Positions 6,774 through 13,647 are shown, numbered from the stretch's first letter. The stretch: 15,925 nt of DNA from Oscillospiraceae bacterium (GCA_009788105.1 WQSD01000008.1:1-15925), one strand, 5' to 3'. Numbers and translations: made by a program. Notes: generated from the letters alone by a model not told the origin.

Positions 6774-8318
6774 CTACTTCGCTATTTCGCTGGCACGGCT
6801 TTCGCGGATAATGTTTACCTTGATTTGACCAGGATAATTCAGCTCATCCTCGATTTTCTTGACGATTTGGCGAGCAACGCTTACCATGCCGGCGTCGTTC
6901 ACCTCTTCAGGTTTAACCATAACACGAACCTCCCGCCCTGCTTGAATGGCGAAGGCTTTTTCAACCCCTTTGAATTCGGTGGCGATTTCCTCAAGACGGC
7001 GTAGGCGTTTGATAAAGTTCTCCACATTTTCACGGCGAGCACCAGGGCGGGCAGCAGAAATAGCGTCAGCCGCTTGGACAATCATGGCGACAAGAGTACG
7101 TGCCTCCACGTCGCCGTGGTGAGCCTCGATAGCATGGATAACGTCCGGCTTTTCCTTGAATTTCTTGGCAAGGTCAACCCCAATTTGCACGTGAGAGCCT
7201 TCAACTTCAGCGGTCATTGCCTTTCCAATGTCGTGAAGCAGTCCTGCGCGCTTGGCAATGGCACTGTTCGCACCAATTTCGTCTGCAATCATAGCAGAGA
7301 TAAAGGCAACTTCAATAGAGTGCGCCAGCACGTTCTGCCCATAGCTTGTGCGATAACGCAAGCGTCCAAGAATTTTCACAAGCTCGGCATTTACCCCGTG
7401 AATTCCCGTTTCAAATATGGCGCGGTCGCCAGCCTGTTTAATAGAAAGGTCAATTTCACGCTTGGATTTCGCCACCATTTCCTCGATACGAGTGGGGTGA
7501 ATACGCCCGTCAGAGATGAGCTTTTCCAGCGTAAGCCGTGCGATTTCTCGGCGGACAGGGTCAAAGCAAGAAAGAGTGATGACCTCGGGAGTGTCGTCAA
7601 TGTTCAGGTCACACCCTGTAAGCACCTCGATAGTGCGGATGTTTCGCCCCTCTCGCCCGATAATGCGACCTTTCATCTCGTCGCTTGGCAACGGAACAAC
7701 TGATACGGTAGTTTCGGCTACATATTCAGAAGCCAGCCGCTGAATTGACATTGTGATAATGTTTTTGGCTTTTTCATCAGCGATTTCTTTGGTTTGTGCC
7801 TCAATTTCCATCAGTTTTTGTGCCGCCTCGAATCTGGCTTCATCTTCAACTGCTTGGATTAACTCCCCTTTGGCTTGTTCAGAAGTCAAGCCGGAGATTT
7901 CTTCAAGTTTTTCCACTTGTTTTTGGTGGACAGCGGCGATTTCTGCGGTTTTCTTTTCGTTTCCTTTGATTATCGCCTGTAGTTGTTCGTCGCGCCGCTC
8001 GGCAGCGTCAATTTTTTTGTCAAGGGTTGATTCCCGTTGAATTACTCGCTCTTCAAGGCGAGACACTTCTTTGCGGCGTTCCTTGATTTCCCGCTCAACT
8101 TCGTTTTTCAGCTTTAGGTTTTCTTCTTTGGCTTCAACAAGTGCTTCTTTTTTCTTTGATTCGGCGATTTTTATGCCGTCTTCAACAATGCGCTTTGCTT
8201 CTTCCTCGGCAGAGCCTATGGTTTTTTCGCTGGTTCTTTTGCGAATTTGCACTCCTGTAATAACACCTACAGGTGCGCAGATTATTACGGTAATAAGCAC
8301 CGCTAATATGATTTCCAT
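6774..8318 (-). CDS. rny: Ribonuclease Y
   Basis: 514 residues from the ATG at 8318, which follows AGAGG. A GTG at 8354 would add 12 residues but gives a poorer N-terminus. RNase Y is the membrane-bound endoribonuclease that starts bulk mRNA decay and processes operon transcripts in Bacillota. Domains in order: membrane helix at about 2-24; long charged coiled coil to about 195; KH RNA-binding domain with GRIIGREGRNIR at 217-228; HD phosphohydrolase domain with HSIEVAF starting at His333 and LLHDIGKA with His362-Asp363. Length and order match the 520-residue Bacillus enzyme. It stands 186 bases upstream of the transporter genes on the same strand. Its 5' side is packed with repeats, so its promoter was not located with confidence. 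Confidence 0.97.
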   Translation of the reverse strand: MEIILAVLITVIICAPVGVITGVQIRKRTSEKTIGSAEEEAKRIVEDGIKIAESKKKEALVEAKEENLKLKNEVEREIKERRKEVSRLEERVIQRESTLDKKIDAAERRDEQLQAIIKGNEKKTAEIAAVHQKQVEKLEEISGLTSEQAKGELIQAVEDEARFEAAQKLMEIEAQTKEIADEKAKNIITMSIQRLASEYVAETTVSVVPLPSDEMKGRIIGREGRNIRTIEVLTGCDLNIDDTPEVITLSCFDPVRREIARLTLEKLISDGRIHPTRIEEMVAKSKREIDLSIKQAGDRAIFETGIHGVNAELVKILGRLRYRTSYGQNVLAHSIEVAFISAMIADEIGANSAIAKRAGLLHDIGKAMTAEVEGSHVQIGVDLAKKFKEKPDVIHAIEAHHGDVEARTLVAMIVQAADAISAARPGARRENVENFIKRLRRLEEIATEFKGVEKAFAIQAGREVRVMVKPEEVNDAGMVSVARQIVKKIEDELNYPGQIKVNIIRESRASEIAK

Positions 8319-8354
8319 CTTTATACCTCTGTATCTATATATTAAAGGGTTCAC

Positions 8355-8596
8355 TACTCCCCTTGTTAAGTGACTATATGAATGTGTTTTCTATCTCGGC
8401 GGATAAGCGGCGAAAAGCCACAGTTCGCTCACGCATTACGGCGACCTCCTGGACGGATGAACCGCAGACAACGGTATCAAGCTGTCTAAGATTTTTCGTG
8501 GTAATCATGCTTTGTCCGAGGACAACAATACCGTTTCAGGCTAAGATGCTTTGTGGTCAATCATTGCCCGTCCAAAGCCAACAGTACCCTTTCAGG
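8355..8596 (+). repeat. Repeat-filled intergenic region with ~55-bp tandem units
   Basis: No gene is seen between the rny start and the CofE-like stop. CTAAGAT begins at 8486, 8541 and 8597, spaced 55 and 56 bases apart, each followed by a version of TTCGTGGTCAATCATG; the first copy lacks one C and the second reads TTTGTGGTCAATCATTG. The units are imperfect, so this is a decayed tandem repeat and not a CRISPR array. Ahead of them, 8391-8410 and 8427-8443 match blocks at 15443-15462 (inverted) and 15276-15292 (direct). Confidence 0.8.
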
Positions 8597-8701
8597 CTAA
8601 GATTTTTCGTGGTCAATCATGCTTCGGGGCTGTTATTTTCTCGCCTTACGGGGAAATGAATTCCCCTTCATGGCGAGAAAATAACACCCCTCAGCACATT
8701 A
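8597..8701 (+). repeat. Left inverted copy of a hairpin repeat bordering the CofE-like gene
   Basis: Near-identical, in reverse orientation, to 9911-10012; only a few substitutions and one indel were seen over about 100 bases. The centre is a hairpin: TGTTATTTTCTCGCC (8631-8645) pairs over 15 bases with 8672-8686, with an inner GGGGAA/TTCCCC stem (8650-8655, 8661-8666) and an outer GGGG/CCCC. The last bases of the repeat (CAGCACATTA) contain the TAA stop of the CofE-like gene. On the minus strand the hairpin directly follows that stop and may slow or end transcription, but it lacks a T-run. Confidence 0.88.
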
Positions 8702-9889
8702 TTCTGTTGCATAATTATCAAAATATCCACGGACAAGCACCACTGGCGTGCCTTTATCGCCGCTACCTGACACAAGGTCGCAAAGGCTGCCGATAAGGTC
8801 GGTGATTTTGCGTGGGGTTGTGCCTGTGGCGTCGTCTTTGCCCATAAGGTTCTTGTTTTTTTGGCGAATTCGCTCTATCATCGCCATGCGGGCTTCTTCG
8901 CCGCTGGCATGGGCAAGTTCGCTGTCGGCGATATTTTTCAGTTTAAGCTCGTTTGGCAGACCTTTCAATCCGCTTGTATAAGCAGGAGAAACAACAGGGT
9001 CGGCAAGCTCCCAAATCTTGCCCGCCGGGTCCTTAAACGCTCCGTCCCCGTACACCAAAACCTCGACATTTGCTCCGGTTTTGCTATGTATCATCCTTTG
9101 CAACTGCTCCACAAAATCGTCACTATTACGAGGAAACAGCTTTAGCCTGTCGTCTGCGGCTTTGTTAGAGCCAAGCAAGCCGTAGTCCGGGTTATATCCG
9201 CTACCATCAACAGATTCCGCAAGAATATCGTCTAACCCCAGCAAAGTGTGCGCTCCGCCCTCGGAAAGGCGAAACTTTGTCATGTGGCGGGTGTGAATGT
9301 CAGCCGCAATTACATTGGGCGTGTGCTTCAGGATTTCGCAGGGGTCGTTGGAGAGAATTATCTTCAGTCCGCCTTTTGCCTCTTTGCCGATGTTGCGGTA
9401 CAGCTCAAGATAGTCAACCGCTGTGAACAAGTGACGGGTGTCCCCGAAAACATTTCGGAATTCTTCTTCGGTAAAAGTTTGCTCGTATGGGTTTACCCCT
9501 GCCTCGAAAACCCGCTCGGCAGTCACAAGATGGTTTCCCACCTCGTCAGAGGGGTATGACAGCTGAACCACCACCGAATCTGCTCCGCGAGCAATACCAC
9601 GAAGCTGAACCGCAAAGCGATTACGGGACAGGATAGGGAAAACTACCCCAACCGGTCCGCTGGGGATAGCGGAGCGAACAGCCGCCGCCACATGGTCAAC
9701 TGTGGCATAGTTCCCCTGTGCGCGGGCAACCACCGCCTCGGTCACGCCGACAACATCACCCTCTACAAGAGCGGTGTTTTGTTCGGCACAAAATTTTAGC
9801 AAGGATTCGCACACTATCTGGGCTAAATCGTCGTTTTCACGAATGATAGGGGTGCGTATTCCTATGGCTTGTGTTCCGGTGATTCTCAT
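8699..9889 (-). CDS. CofE-like protein (coenzyme F420-0:L-glutamate ligase family, F420_ligase domain)
   Basis: 396 residues from the ATG at 9889, preceded by AGGAGA at six bases. The archaeal and actinobacterial family members add glutamate to coenzyme F420-0 through a GTP-dependent amide bond. The family fold is indicated by IGIRTPIIRENDDLAQIV (9-26), EGDVVGVTEAVVARAQG (43-59), LSRNRFAVQLRGIARGADSV (residues 87-106) and LSEGGAHTLLG. It is longer than CofE (about 250 residues), as in the Clostridia version of the family, whose substrate is not known to me. No other F420 genes (cofC, cofD, fbiC) are in the window, so it may ligate an amino acid to something else. It stands alone between two inverted hairpin repeats, and its stop codon is part of one of them. 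Confidence 0.78.
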   Translation of the reverse strand: MRITGTQAIGIRTPIIRENDDLAQIVCESLLKFCAEQNTALVEGDVVGVTEAVVARAQGNYATVDHVAAAVRSAIPSGPVGVVFPILSRNRFAVQLRGIARGADSVVVQLSYPSDEVGNHLVTAERVFEAGVNPYEQTFTEEEFRNVFGDTRHLFTAVDYLELYRNIGKEAKGGLKIILSNDPCEILKHTPNVIAADIHTRHMTKFRLSEGGAHTLLGLDDILAESVDGSGYNPDYGLLGSNKAADDRLKLFPRNSDDFVEQLQRMIHSKTGANVEVLVYGDGAFKDPAGKIWELADPVVSPAYTSGLKGLPNELKLKNIADSELAHASGEEARMAMIERIRQKNKNLMGKDDATGTTPRKITDLIGSLCDLVSGSGDKGTPVVLVRGYFDNYATE

Positions 9890-9910
9890 GATGTTCTCCT
9901 AAAAATAAAT

Positions 9911-10067
9911 AGTGTGCTGAGGGGGTTATTTTCTCGCCATGAAGGGGAATTCATTTCCCCGTAAGGCGAGAAAATAACATCCCCGAAGCATGATTGATAC
10001 GAAAAATCTTAGACAGCTTGACACCGTTGTCTTTGGTCAGGGCAATGATTGGCACGAAAAATCTTAG
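9911..10067 (-). repeat. Right inverted copy of the hairpin repeat, with two ~55-bp units
   Basis: GTTATTTTCTCGCC (9925-9938) pairs with 9965-9978. Reverse-complemented, 9911-10012 matches 8597-8701 almost base for base, and homology continues into the tandem units. CTAAGATTTTTCGT starts (minus strand) at 10067 and at 10012, 55 bases apart. It lies 22 bases upstream of the CofE-like start codon. The 353 bases from 9890 to 10242 contain no gene. Confidence 0.88.
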
Positions 10068-10096
10068 CCCGAAAGGGTACAGACAAAACACCCGTC

Positions 10097-10140
10097 TTGC
10101 GACAAGTGCAGTCGCAATCCACCCTCTCCCCAAAAGAGGG
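10097..10140. repeat. Two small hairpins downstream of pncB
   Basis: TTGCGAC (10097-10103) pairs with GTCGCAA (10111-10117); CCCTCT (10122-10127) pairs with AGAGGG (10135-10140). Neither is followed by a T-run, so they are not clear terminators. They look like further repeat debris. Confidence 0.5.
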
Positions 10141-10179
10141 CTTGGGTGCTGTGCGCCCTTGACCTTTTTCTTTAAGTTG

Positions 10180-10236
10180 AATTTGCGTAGCAAATTTTCC
10201 GTAATTCTTCATTCTTCATTCTTAATTCTTAATTGC
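10180..10236 (+). repeat. Dispersed repeat with a TTGC-GTA-GCAA hairpin, copy 2
   Basis: AATTTGC (10180-10186), loop GTA, GCAAATT (10190-10196), then the same tail as copy 1 with two direct ATTCTTC units and ATTCTTAATT. It ends within about ten bases of the pncB stop codon. Confidence 0.75.
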
Positions 10237-10242
10237 CCTTCA

Positions 10243-11676
10243 CTACCCTCTCAACATCTCATTCTTCACATCCCACAGCTTTTGCGACAGGTCAACATAG
10301 TACCCGTGGGGGTTCTTGAATCGCTTCATCTCGTCCCACAAGGTGTCCACCTGCTCAAGGCAATATTTGCGTATCTCCGCCGTTGCCAGCTTGGGGTACA
10401 CCCGCTTGCCCCCTTGGAATATGGGCACAAGGAGTTCCCGCGCGGTGAAATTGGTCAGGGTTTTCCGTTTCCACGTGTACTGTGGGTCGAAAATCTCAAG
10501 TGGCCTGGTGTCGTCAATGGTTTCGTCGTGAACGCACAGCAGGTCGGCCTCTGCCATACCGCTGTCACGATTGTACAGGCGATACACCCGCTTAAAGTGG
10601 GGGGTGGTAATCTTCCCCGGGGCTTCGCTTATCTTGATTTTGGGAATGATATTTCCTGTGTCATCTTCAATGGCAGCAAGTTTGTACACTCCGCCGAACA
10701 CAGGGTCAGACTTGCAGGTAATCAGCCTCTCCCCAACGCCAAAAGCATCAATTTTCGCCCCTTGGTTCAGCACCTCACGGATAATATATTCGTCCAACGA
10801 GTTGCTGGCGATTATGCGAATTTCCTCTAACCCCGCCCCGTCCAGCATTGTGCGGACTTTCTTTGAAAGGTAGGTAATATCCCCCGAATCTAACCGCACC
10901 GCACCCCTTTGAATGCCGTGTTTCTTAAATGCGGCAATGGCGTTCGGCACGCCACTTTTCAGCACATTGTAGGTGTCCACAAGCAGGGTAGGATTGCTCG
11001 GATAAATGGAGCAATAGGTGTCGAATGCCTGCGGTTCGCTGTCAAACATTTGCACCCAGCTGTGTGCCATTGTGCCAACAGCGGGAACGCCGTAAAGCTG
11101 CTCCGCAACTGCACAGGCGCTGGAGGCACAGCCCCCGATATACGAGGCTCGCGCCCCAAGAATCGCTCCGCTTGCTCCTTGCGCCCGCCGTGAGCCAAAC
11201 TCGGACACCGCCCTGCCGTCGGCGGCACGGACAATGCGGTTCGCCTTTGTGGCAACAAGGGATTGATGGTTAAGTTGAAGCAGGATATAGGTTTCGATAA
11301 ACTGTGCTTCGATAGTGGGGGCGCGAACAGTAAGCAAAGGTTGTCCGGGAAAAACAGGAGTGCCCTCCGGCACCGCCCAAATGTCCCCTGTAAAGCGGAA
11401 ACTTCGCAGATAGGCAAGAAAATCTTCGGAAAACATGCCCTTGCCGCGAAGAAAATCGATGTCCTCTTCGCCGAAACGCAGGTTTTCGATATATTCTGCT
11501 ACCTGCTCCAGCCCGGCGGCAATAGCAAACCCGCCACCGTCCGGCACATTACGGAAGAACATATCAAAATAAGCTATGCGACCCTCCATGCCGGAAGCAA
11601 AATAGCCGTTGCCCATGGTGAGTTCGTAAAAATCCACCAGCATTGTGTAGTTGTCCGTAGGACTTTTGTTTGACAT
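10243..11676 (-). CDS. pncB: Nicotinate phosphoribosyltransferase
   Basis: 477 residues from the ATG at 11676, preceded by AGAGGT. It joins nicotinate to PRPP with ATP use, giving nicotinate mononucleotide in the Preiss-Handler salvage route to NAD. Family marks are DNYTMLVDFYELTM (8-21), SEFGSRRAQG (158-167), GTMAHSWVQMF (201-211) with the His that becomes phosphorylated, LVDTYNVLKSG (232-242) and VRLDSGDI (260-267). Length fits the longer Gram-positive form. It is transcribed alone from its own promoter. No niacin-repressor operator was recognised. Confidence 0.96.
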   Translation of the reverse strand: MSNKSPTDNYTMLVDFYELTMGNGYFASGMEGRIAYFDMFFRNVPDGGGFAIAAGLEQVAEYIENLRFGEEDIDFLRGKGMFSEDFLAYLRSFRFTGDIWAVPEGTPVFPGQPLLTVRAPTIEAQFIETYILLQLNHQSLVATKANRIVRAADGRAVSEFGSRRAQGASGAILGARASYIGGCASSACAVAEQLYGVPAVGTMAHSWVQMFDSEPQAFDTYCSIYPSNPTLLVDTYNVLKSGVPNAIAAFKKHGIQRGAVRLDSGDITYLSKKVRTMLDGAGLEEIRIIASNSLDEYIIREVLNQGAKIDAFGVGERLITCKSDPVFGGVYKLAAIEDDTGNIIPKIKISEAPGKITTPHFKRVYRLYNRDSGMAEADLLCVHDETIDDTRPLEIFDPQYTWKRKTLTNFTARELLVPIFQGGKRVYPKLATAEIRKYCLEQVDTLWDEMKRFKNPHGYYVDLSQKLWDVKNEMLRG

Positions 11677-11707
11677 TAAACTAACCTCTAAAAGAGTATT
11701 ACAAAAT

Positions 11708-11737
11708 AGTATACCATATATAATAATACTTTGTCAA
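11708..11737 (-). promoter_or_regulatory. SigA promoter for pncB
   Basis: TTGACA (minus strand, 11737-11732), 18-base spacer, TATACT (11713-11708). The bases TGG before the -10 give an extended -10 element. The predicted start is near 11701, about 25 bases before the pncB ATG. Confidence 0.75.
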
Positions 11738-11872
11738 GGTTTTCGGAGAAGAAATATGCCGATATTCTTTGAAAATTGTGTGAACATAGTTTTAATTACA
11801 AAATCCCTCGCAAATCTTGGGCTGATTTTATAGTCACTCGAGTATTAATAAGCAAAAAAATCCTAAATTTTA

Positions 11873-11902
11873 TGTATAAAGACTCCTTTTTTGGCAAGAA
11901 TA
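11873..11902 (+). promoter_or_regulatory. SigF-type (forespore) promoter for spoIIQ
   Basis: TGTATA (11873-11878), 14-base spacer, GGCAAGAATA (11893-11902). The published SigF pattern is WGCATA, 14-15 bases, GGNRAYAMTW; here the -35 differs at one base and the -10 at one. No SigA promoter is visible at this place. Transcription would start about 30 bases before the gene. Confidence 0.7.
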
Positions 11903-11936
11903 TTTTCATAACTCTTGGTAAAAGGAAGGAGAAACC

Positions 11937-12641
11937 ATGACTTACCAAACGAGAAGAAAGCTGTTAAACGCATCACTTTACATTTTGTTTGCATTAGTAG
12001 TAGCGGCTGTATTAACTGTTACTGTGCTAACATTTGTAAACGCCAACCGACCCGTCCCGCCCCCGCGTCCTCCGATAGAGAACAACCAACCTCCGCCGGG
12101 TGACACAAACCAACCTGACCCACCACCGCAACAACAACAAGACCCGCCTGAAGAACCTCCGCCGACTGACGGAAATGACGCTCCCACAGACGCTGACCCA
12201 ATGAGCTATTTCCATTTGCCTGCTGAGGGTCATGTAATGCGCGGATTCAGCATGACTGTGCCAGTGTTTTCGGTAACGACCAACGATTTCCGTCTGCACC
12301 CGGGCATTGACATCAGCGTTCCTAACGGCTCGCCGGTGTTTGCTATCGCTTCCGGGTTAGTGTTAGACATTGCAGATGACCCGCTGATGGGTCGCGTAGT
12401 AAGCATTGACCACGGCTATGGAATAGTGTCCTATTCAAAGGGACTGTCAACAATTGTGCCGGACGGCATCGAGATTGGTATGCCGGTTAGCGCAGGGCAA
12501 ATCATTGGCGCTACAGGGGATACCGCTCTGCTGAAAATTGCTGAAAGCGAAAGTTTGCACTTCGAGCTTCGTGTTGACGGCGAACATGTGAACCCCCTTG
12601 ATTTCCTTGATTTTAGCCAGGTAGGCGCAACTGCGGATTAA
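11937..12641 (+). CDS. spoIIQ: SpoIIQ-like forespore membrane protein with M23 (LytM) domain
   Basis: 234 residues; ATG at 11937 follows GGAAGGAG (11924-11931). One membrane helix at about 12-34, a Pro-rich linker at 38-88, then a LytM/M23 domain to the end. SpoIIQ sits in the forespore membrane and binds SpoIIIAH of the mother cell across the engulfment space, forming the channel needed for late forespore gene expression. Zinc ligands are kept: His121 and Asp125 in RLHPGIDIS, His208 in SLHFEL. The first His of the usual HxH is Ser206, and the other catalytic His (in YxHLS) is lost in YSKGLS (166-171), so cell-wall cutting activity is doubtful, as in other SpoIIQ proteins. The SigF-type promoter supports the name. 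A cell-wall peptidase of another role is the main alternative. Confidence 0.8.
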   Translation: MTYQTRRKLLNASLYILFALVVAAVLTVTVLTFVNANRPVPPPRPPIENNQPPPGDTNQPDPPPQQQQDPPEEPPPTDGNDAPTDADPMSYFHLPAEGHVMRGFSMTVPVFSVTTNDFRLHPGIDISVPNGSPVFAIASGLVLDIADDPLMGRVVSIDHGYGIVSYSKGLSTIVPDGIEIGMPVSAGQIIGATGDTALLKIAESESLHFELRVDGEHVNPLDFLDFSQVGATAD

Positions 12642-12650
12642 CCTACTGAA

Positions 12651-12686
12651 AAAACCTCGAATGCTGCGTGGGCATTCGAGGTTTTT
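12651..12686 (+). terminator. Intrinsic terminator after spoIIQ
   Basis: AAAACCTCGAATGC (12651-12664) pairs perfectly over 14 bases with 12672-12685 across a seven-base loop, ending in a five-T run. It starts ten bases after the stop codon. Confidence 0.93.
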
Positions 12687-12690
12687 ACAT

Positions 12691-12870
12691 TGGGAAAAGT
12701 CAAGACCGTGGGGTTTCACCCCACACCCGACCACCTTTTTGAAAAAAGGTGGAACAAAAACTTTTTTCTCAAAAGCATAAAATGCTTTTGCAACAAGGTT
12801 TTTGGGGTTCTTAGCCCCTTTTTGCAAAAAGGGGCTAAGTGGGGTTTGGGGCAAAGCCCCATACAAAACA
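12691..12870. repeat. Chain of five hairpins, palindromic spacer repeat
   Basis: Stems in order: GTGGGG/CCCCAC (12708-12713, 12719-12724); CCACCTTTTT with its complement (12731-12740, 12743-12752); AAAAGCAT/ATGCTTTT (12771-12778, 12782-12789); a perfect 14-base stem CTTAGCCCCTTTTT (12810-12823, 12826-12839); GGGGC/GCCCC (12848-12852, 12856-12860). No gene is seen. The block lies between two convergent genes. Confidence 0.8.
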
Positions 12871-12911
12871 GACTTTTTCATCACATTGGTTGGGAGTGTT
12901 GAAAAATAGGG

Positions 12912-12927
12912 TTCGTGGTCAATCATG
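12912..12927 (+). repeat. Core motif of the dispersed repeat, abutting a stop codon
   Basis: TTCGTGGTCAATCATG, identical to 8606-8621. It touches the stop codon (12928-12930) of the DUF6514-like gene. Confidence 0.8.
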
Positions 12928-13242
12928 TTATAAATACTCGCTTCTGCATAACAATTCTTCAATTATATATGGTGCAGAGCAAGGGTCAACATCTCCGTCA
13001 GCAAAGATTCCGAATAGCTCCAGAGCCTTTGCTTTGTCGCGGGCAATGTCGGTCAAAGTGATGTCATTTGCACTTCCATTGTTATCAATAGAAATAAATA
13101 TAGAGAAAATTTCTGTTTTTCCAACATTTTGCTCGAAAATTTCTTCGCCATACAATTTATATGTTAAGTTAATATTATCGCATGGGTTTGAATGTCTTTC
13201 TGAAAGGCAAACTTTTGCGTTCGCTATGGTTGATACTGGCAT
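12928..13242 (-). CDS. Small DUF6514-like protein of unknown function
   Basis: 104 residues; ATG at 13242 follows AAAAGGAG at about seven bases, and a good promoter lies upstream, so this is a real gene. No signal peptide or membrane helix. The pattern (LTYKLYGEEIF at about 26-36, an alternating strand region, ITLTDIARDKAKALELFGIF, then APYIIEELL at the end) resembles the DUF6514 family of small Clostridia proteins, which has no known function; this match is by eye. It is convergent with spoIIQ and divergent from lexA. Confidence 0.75.
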   Translation of the reverse strand: MPVSTIANAKVCLSERHSNPCDNINLTYKLYGEEIFEQNVGKTEIFSIFISIDNNGSANDITLTDIARDKAKALELFGIFADGDVDPCSAPYIIEELLCRSEYL

Positions 13243-13296
13243 TTGTTGCTCCTTTTTATGGTTGTATATACCATATGTTGTGTTACTTGCACTTAT

Positions 13297-13325
13297 AGTA
13301 TACTATATATTGCAATAAGTCGCAA
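13297..13325 (-). promoter_or_regulatory. SigA promoter for the DUF6514-like gene
   Basis: TTGCGA (minus strand, 13325-13320), 17-base spacer, TATACT (13302-13297). The -10 sits in a 14-base perfect palindrome (TATAGTATACTATA), a possible operator. Confidence 0.65.
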
Positions 13326-13364
13326 TAGCCACTCACAACAAAATTCGACAATGTTGCTCCTTTT

Positions 13365-13607
13365 CGTTGGAAATAAATGATAATTATTTAATATTGATTA
13401 TCAAGAATATAAGAATTTTGCGTAATACAATAGTTTGTTTTTCGGAAACTTGTGGAAATTTTCAAGTCCTATCTTCTTCACAAATGCTATATTATGTCAT
13501 ATTAACCATTATGTATCCATATTACCACCAAAAACCTTTTATATGGCAAAAAGCCTATTTTTTAGCACTTCCATTACGCATTGTTTACACTTCGTTCACA
13601 AAAAAGG
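13365..13607. other. AT-rich intergenic region upstream of the lexA promoter
   Basis: No gene is supported here. A frame in phase with lexA is open from 13367 but includes the lexA promoter and has no ribosome binding site or family similarity. An inverted repeat TGATAAT (13378-13384) and ATTATCA (13397-13403), 12 bases apart, is the only structure seen. Confidence 0.5.
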
Positions 13608-13621
13608 AGAACAATAGTTTG
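13608..13621 (+). promoter_or_regulatory. LexA operator (SOS box) of lexA
   Basis: AGAACAATAGTTTG contains GAAC-N4-GTTT, the Gram-positive SOS box core (GAACNNNNGTTY). It overlaps the -35 hexamer by three bases, so bound LexA would block the lexA promoter: autoregulation. Confidence 0.75.
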
Positions 13622-13647
13622 CAATTGGATTTATTTTGTGCTATAAT
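13619..13647 (+). promoter_or_regulatory. SigA promoter for lexA
   Basis: TTGCAA (13619-13624), 17-base spacer, TATAAT (13642-13647). The start would be near 13655, about 48 bases before the lexA ATG. Confidence 0.82.

Noticed and set aside
7074..7703. 209-codon plus-strand frame
   Set aside because: It is antisense to the RNase Y HD and KH domains and has no recognisable motif.
8486..8651. CRISPR array
   Set aside because: The units are only about three, imperfect along their full 55-base length, with no constant repeat alternating with unique spacers and no cas genes.
8631..8686. Intrinsic terminator of the CofE-like gene
   Set aside because: The stem is strong but no T-run follows on the minus strand, and the same hairpin also occurs upstream of the gene, so it is listed as a repeat.
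9994..10830. 278-codon plus-strand frame
   Set aside because: It begins in the repeat region and continues antisense to pncB; no family similarity is seen.
12447..12962. 171-codon open frame on the minus strand
   Set aside because: It runs through the hairpin repeats, the spoIIQ terminator and the end of spoIIQ; the translation is repeat read-through and has no ribosome binding site.
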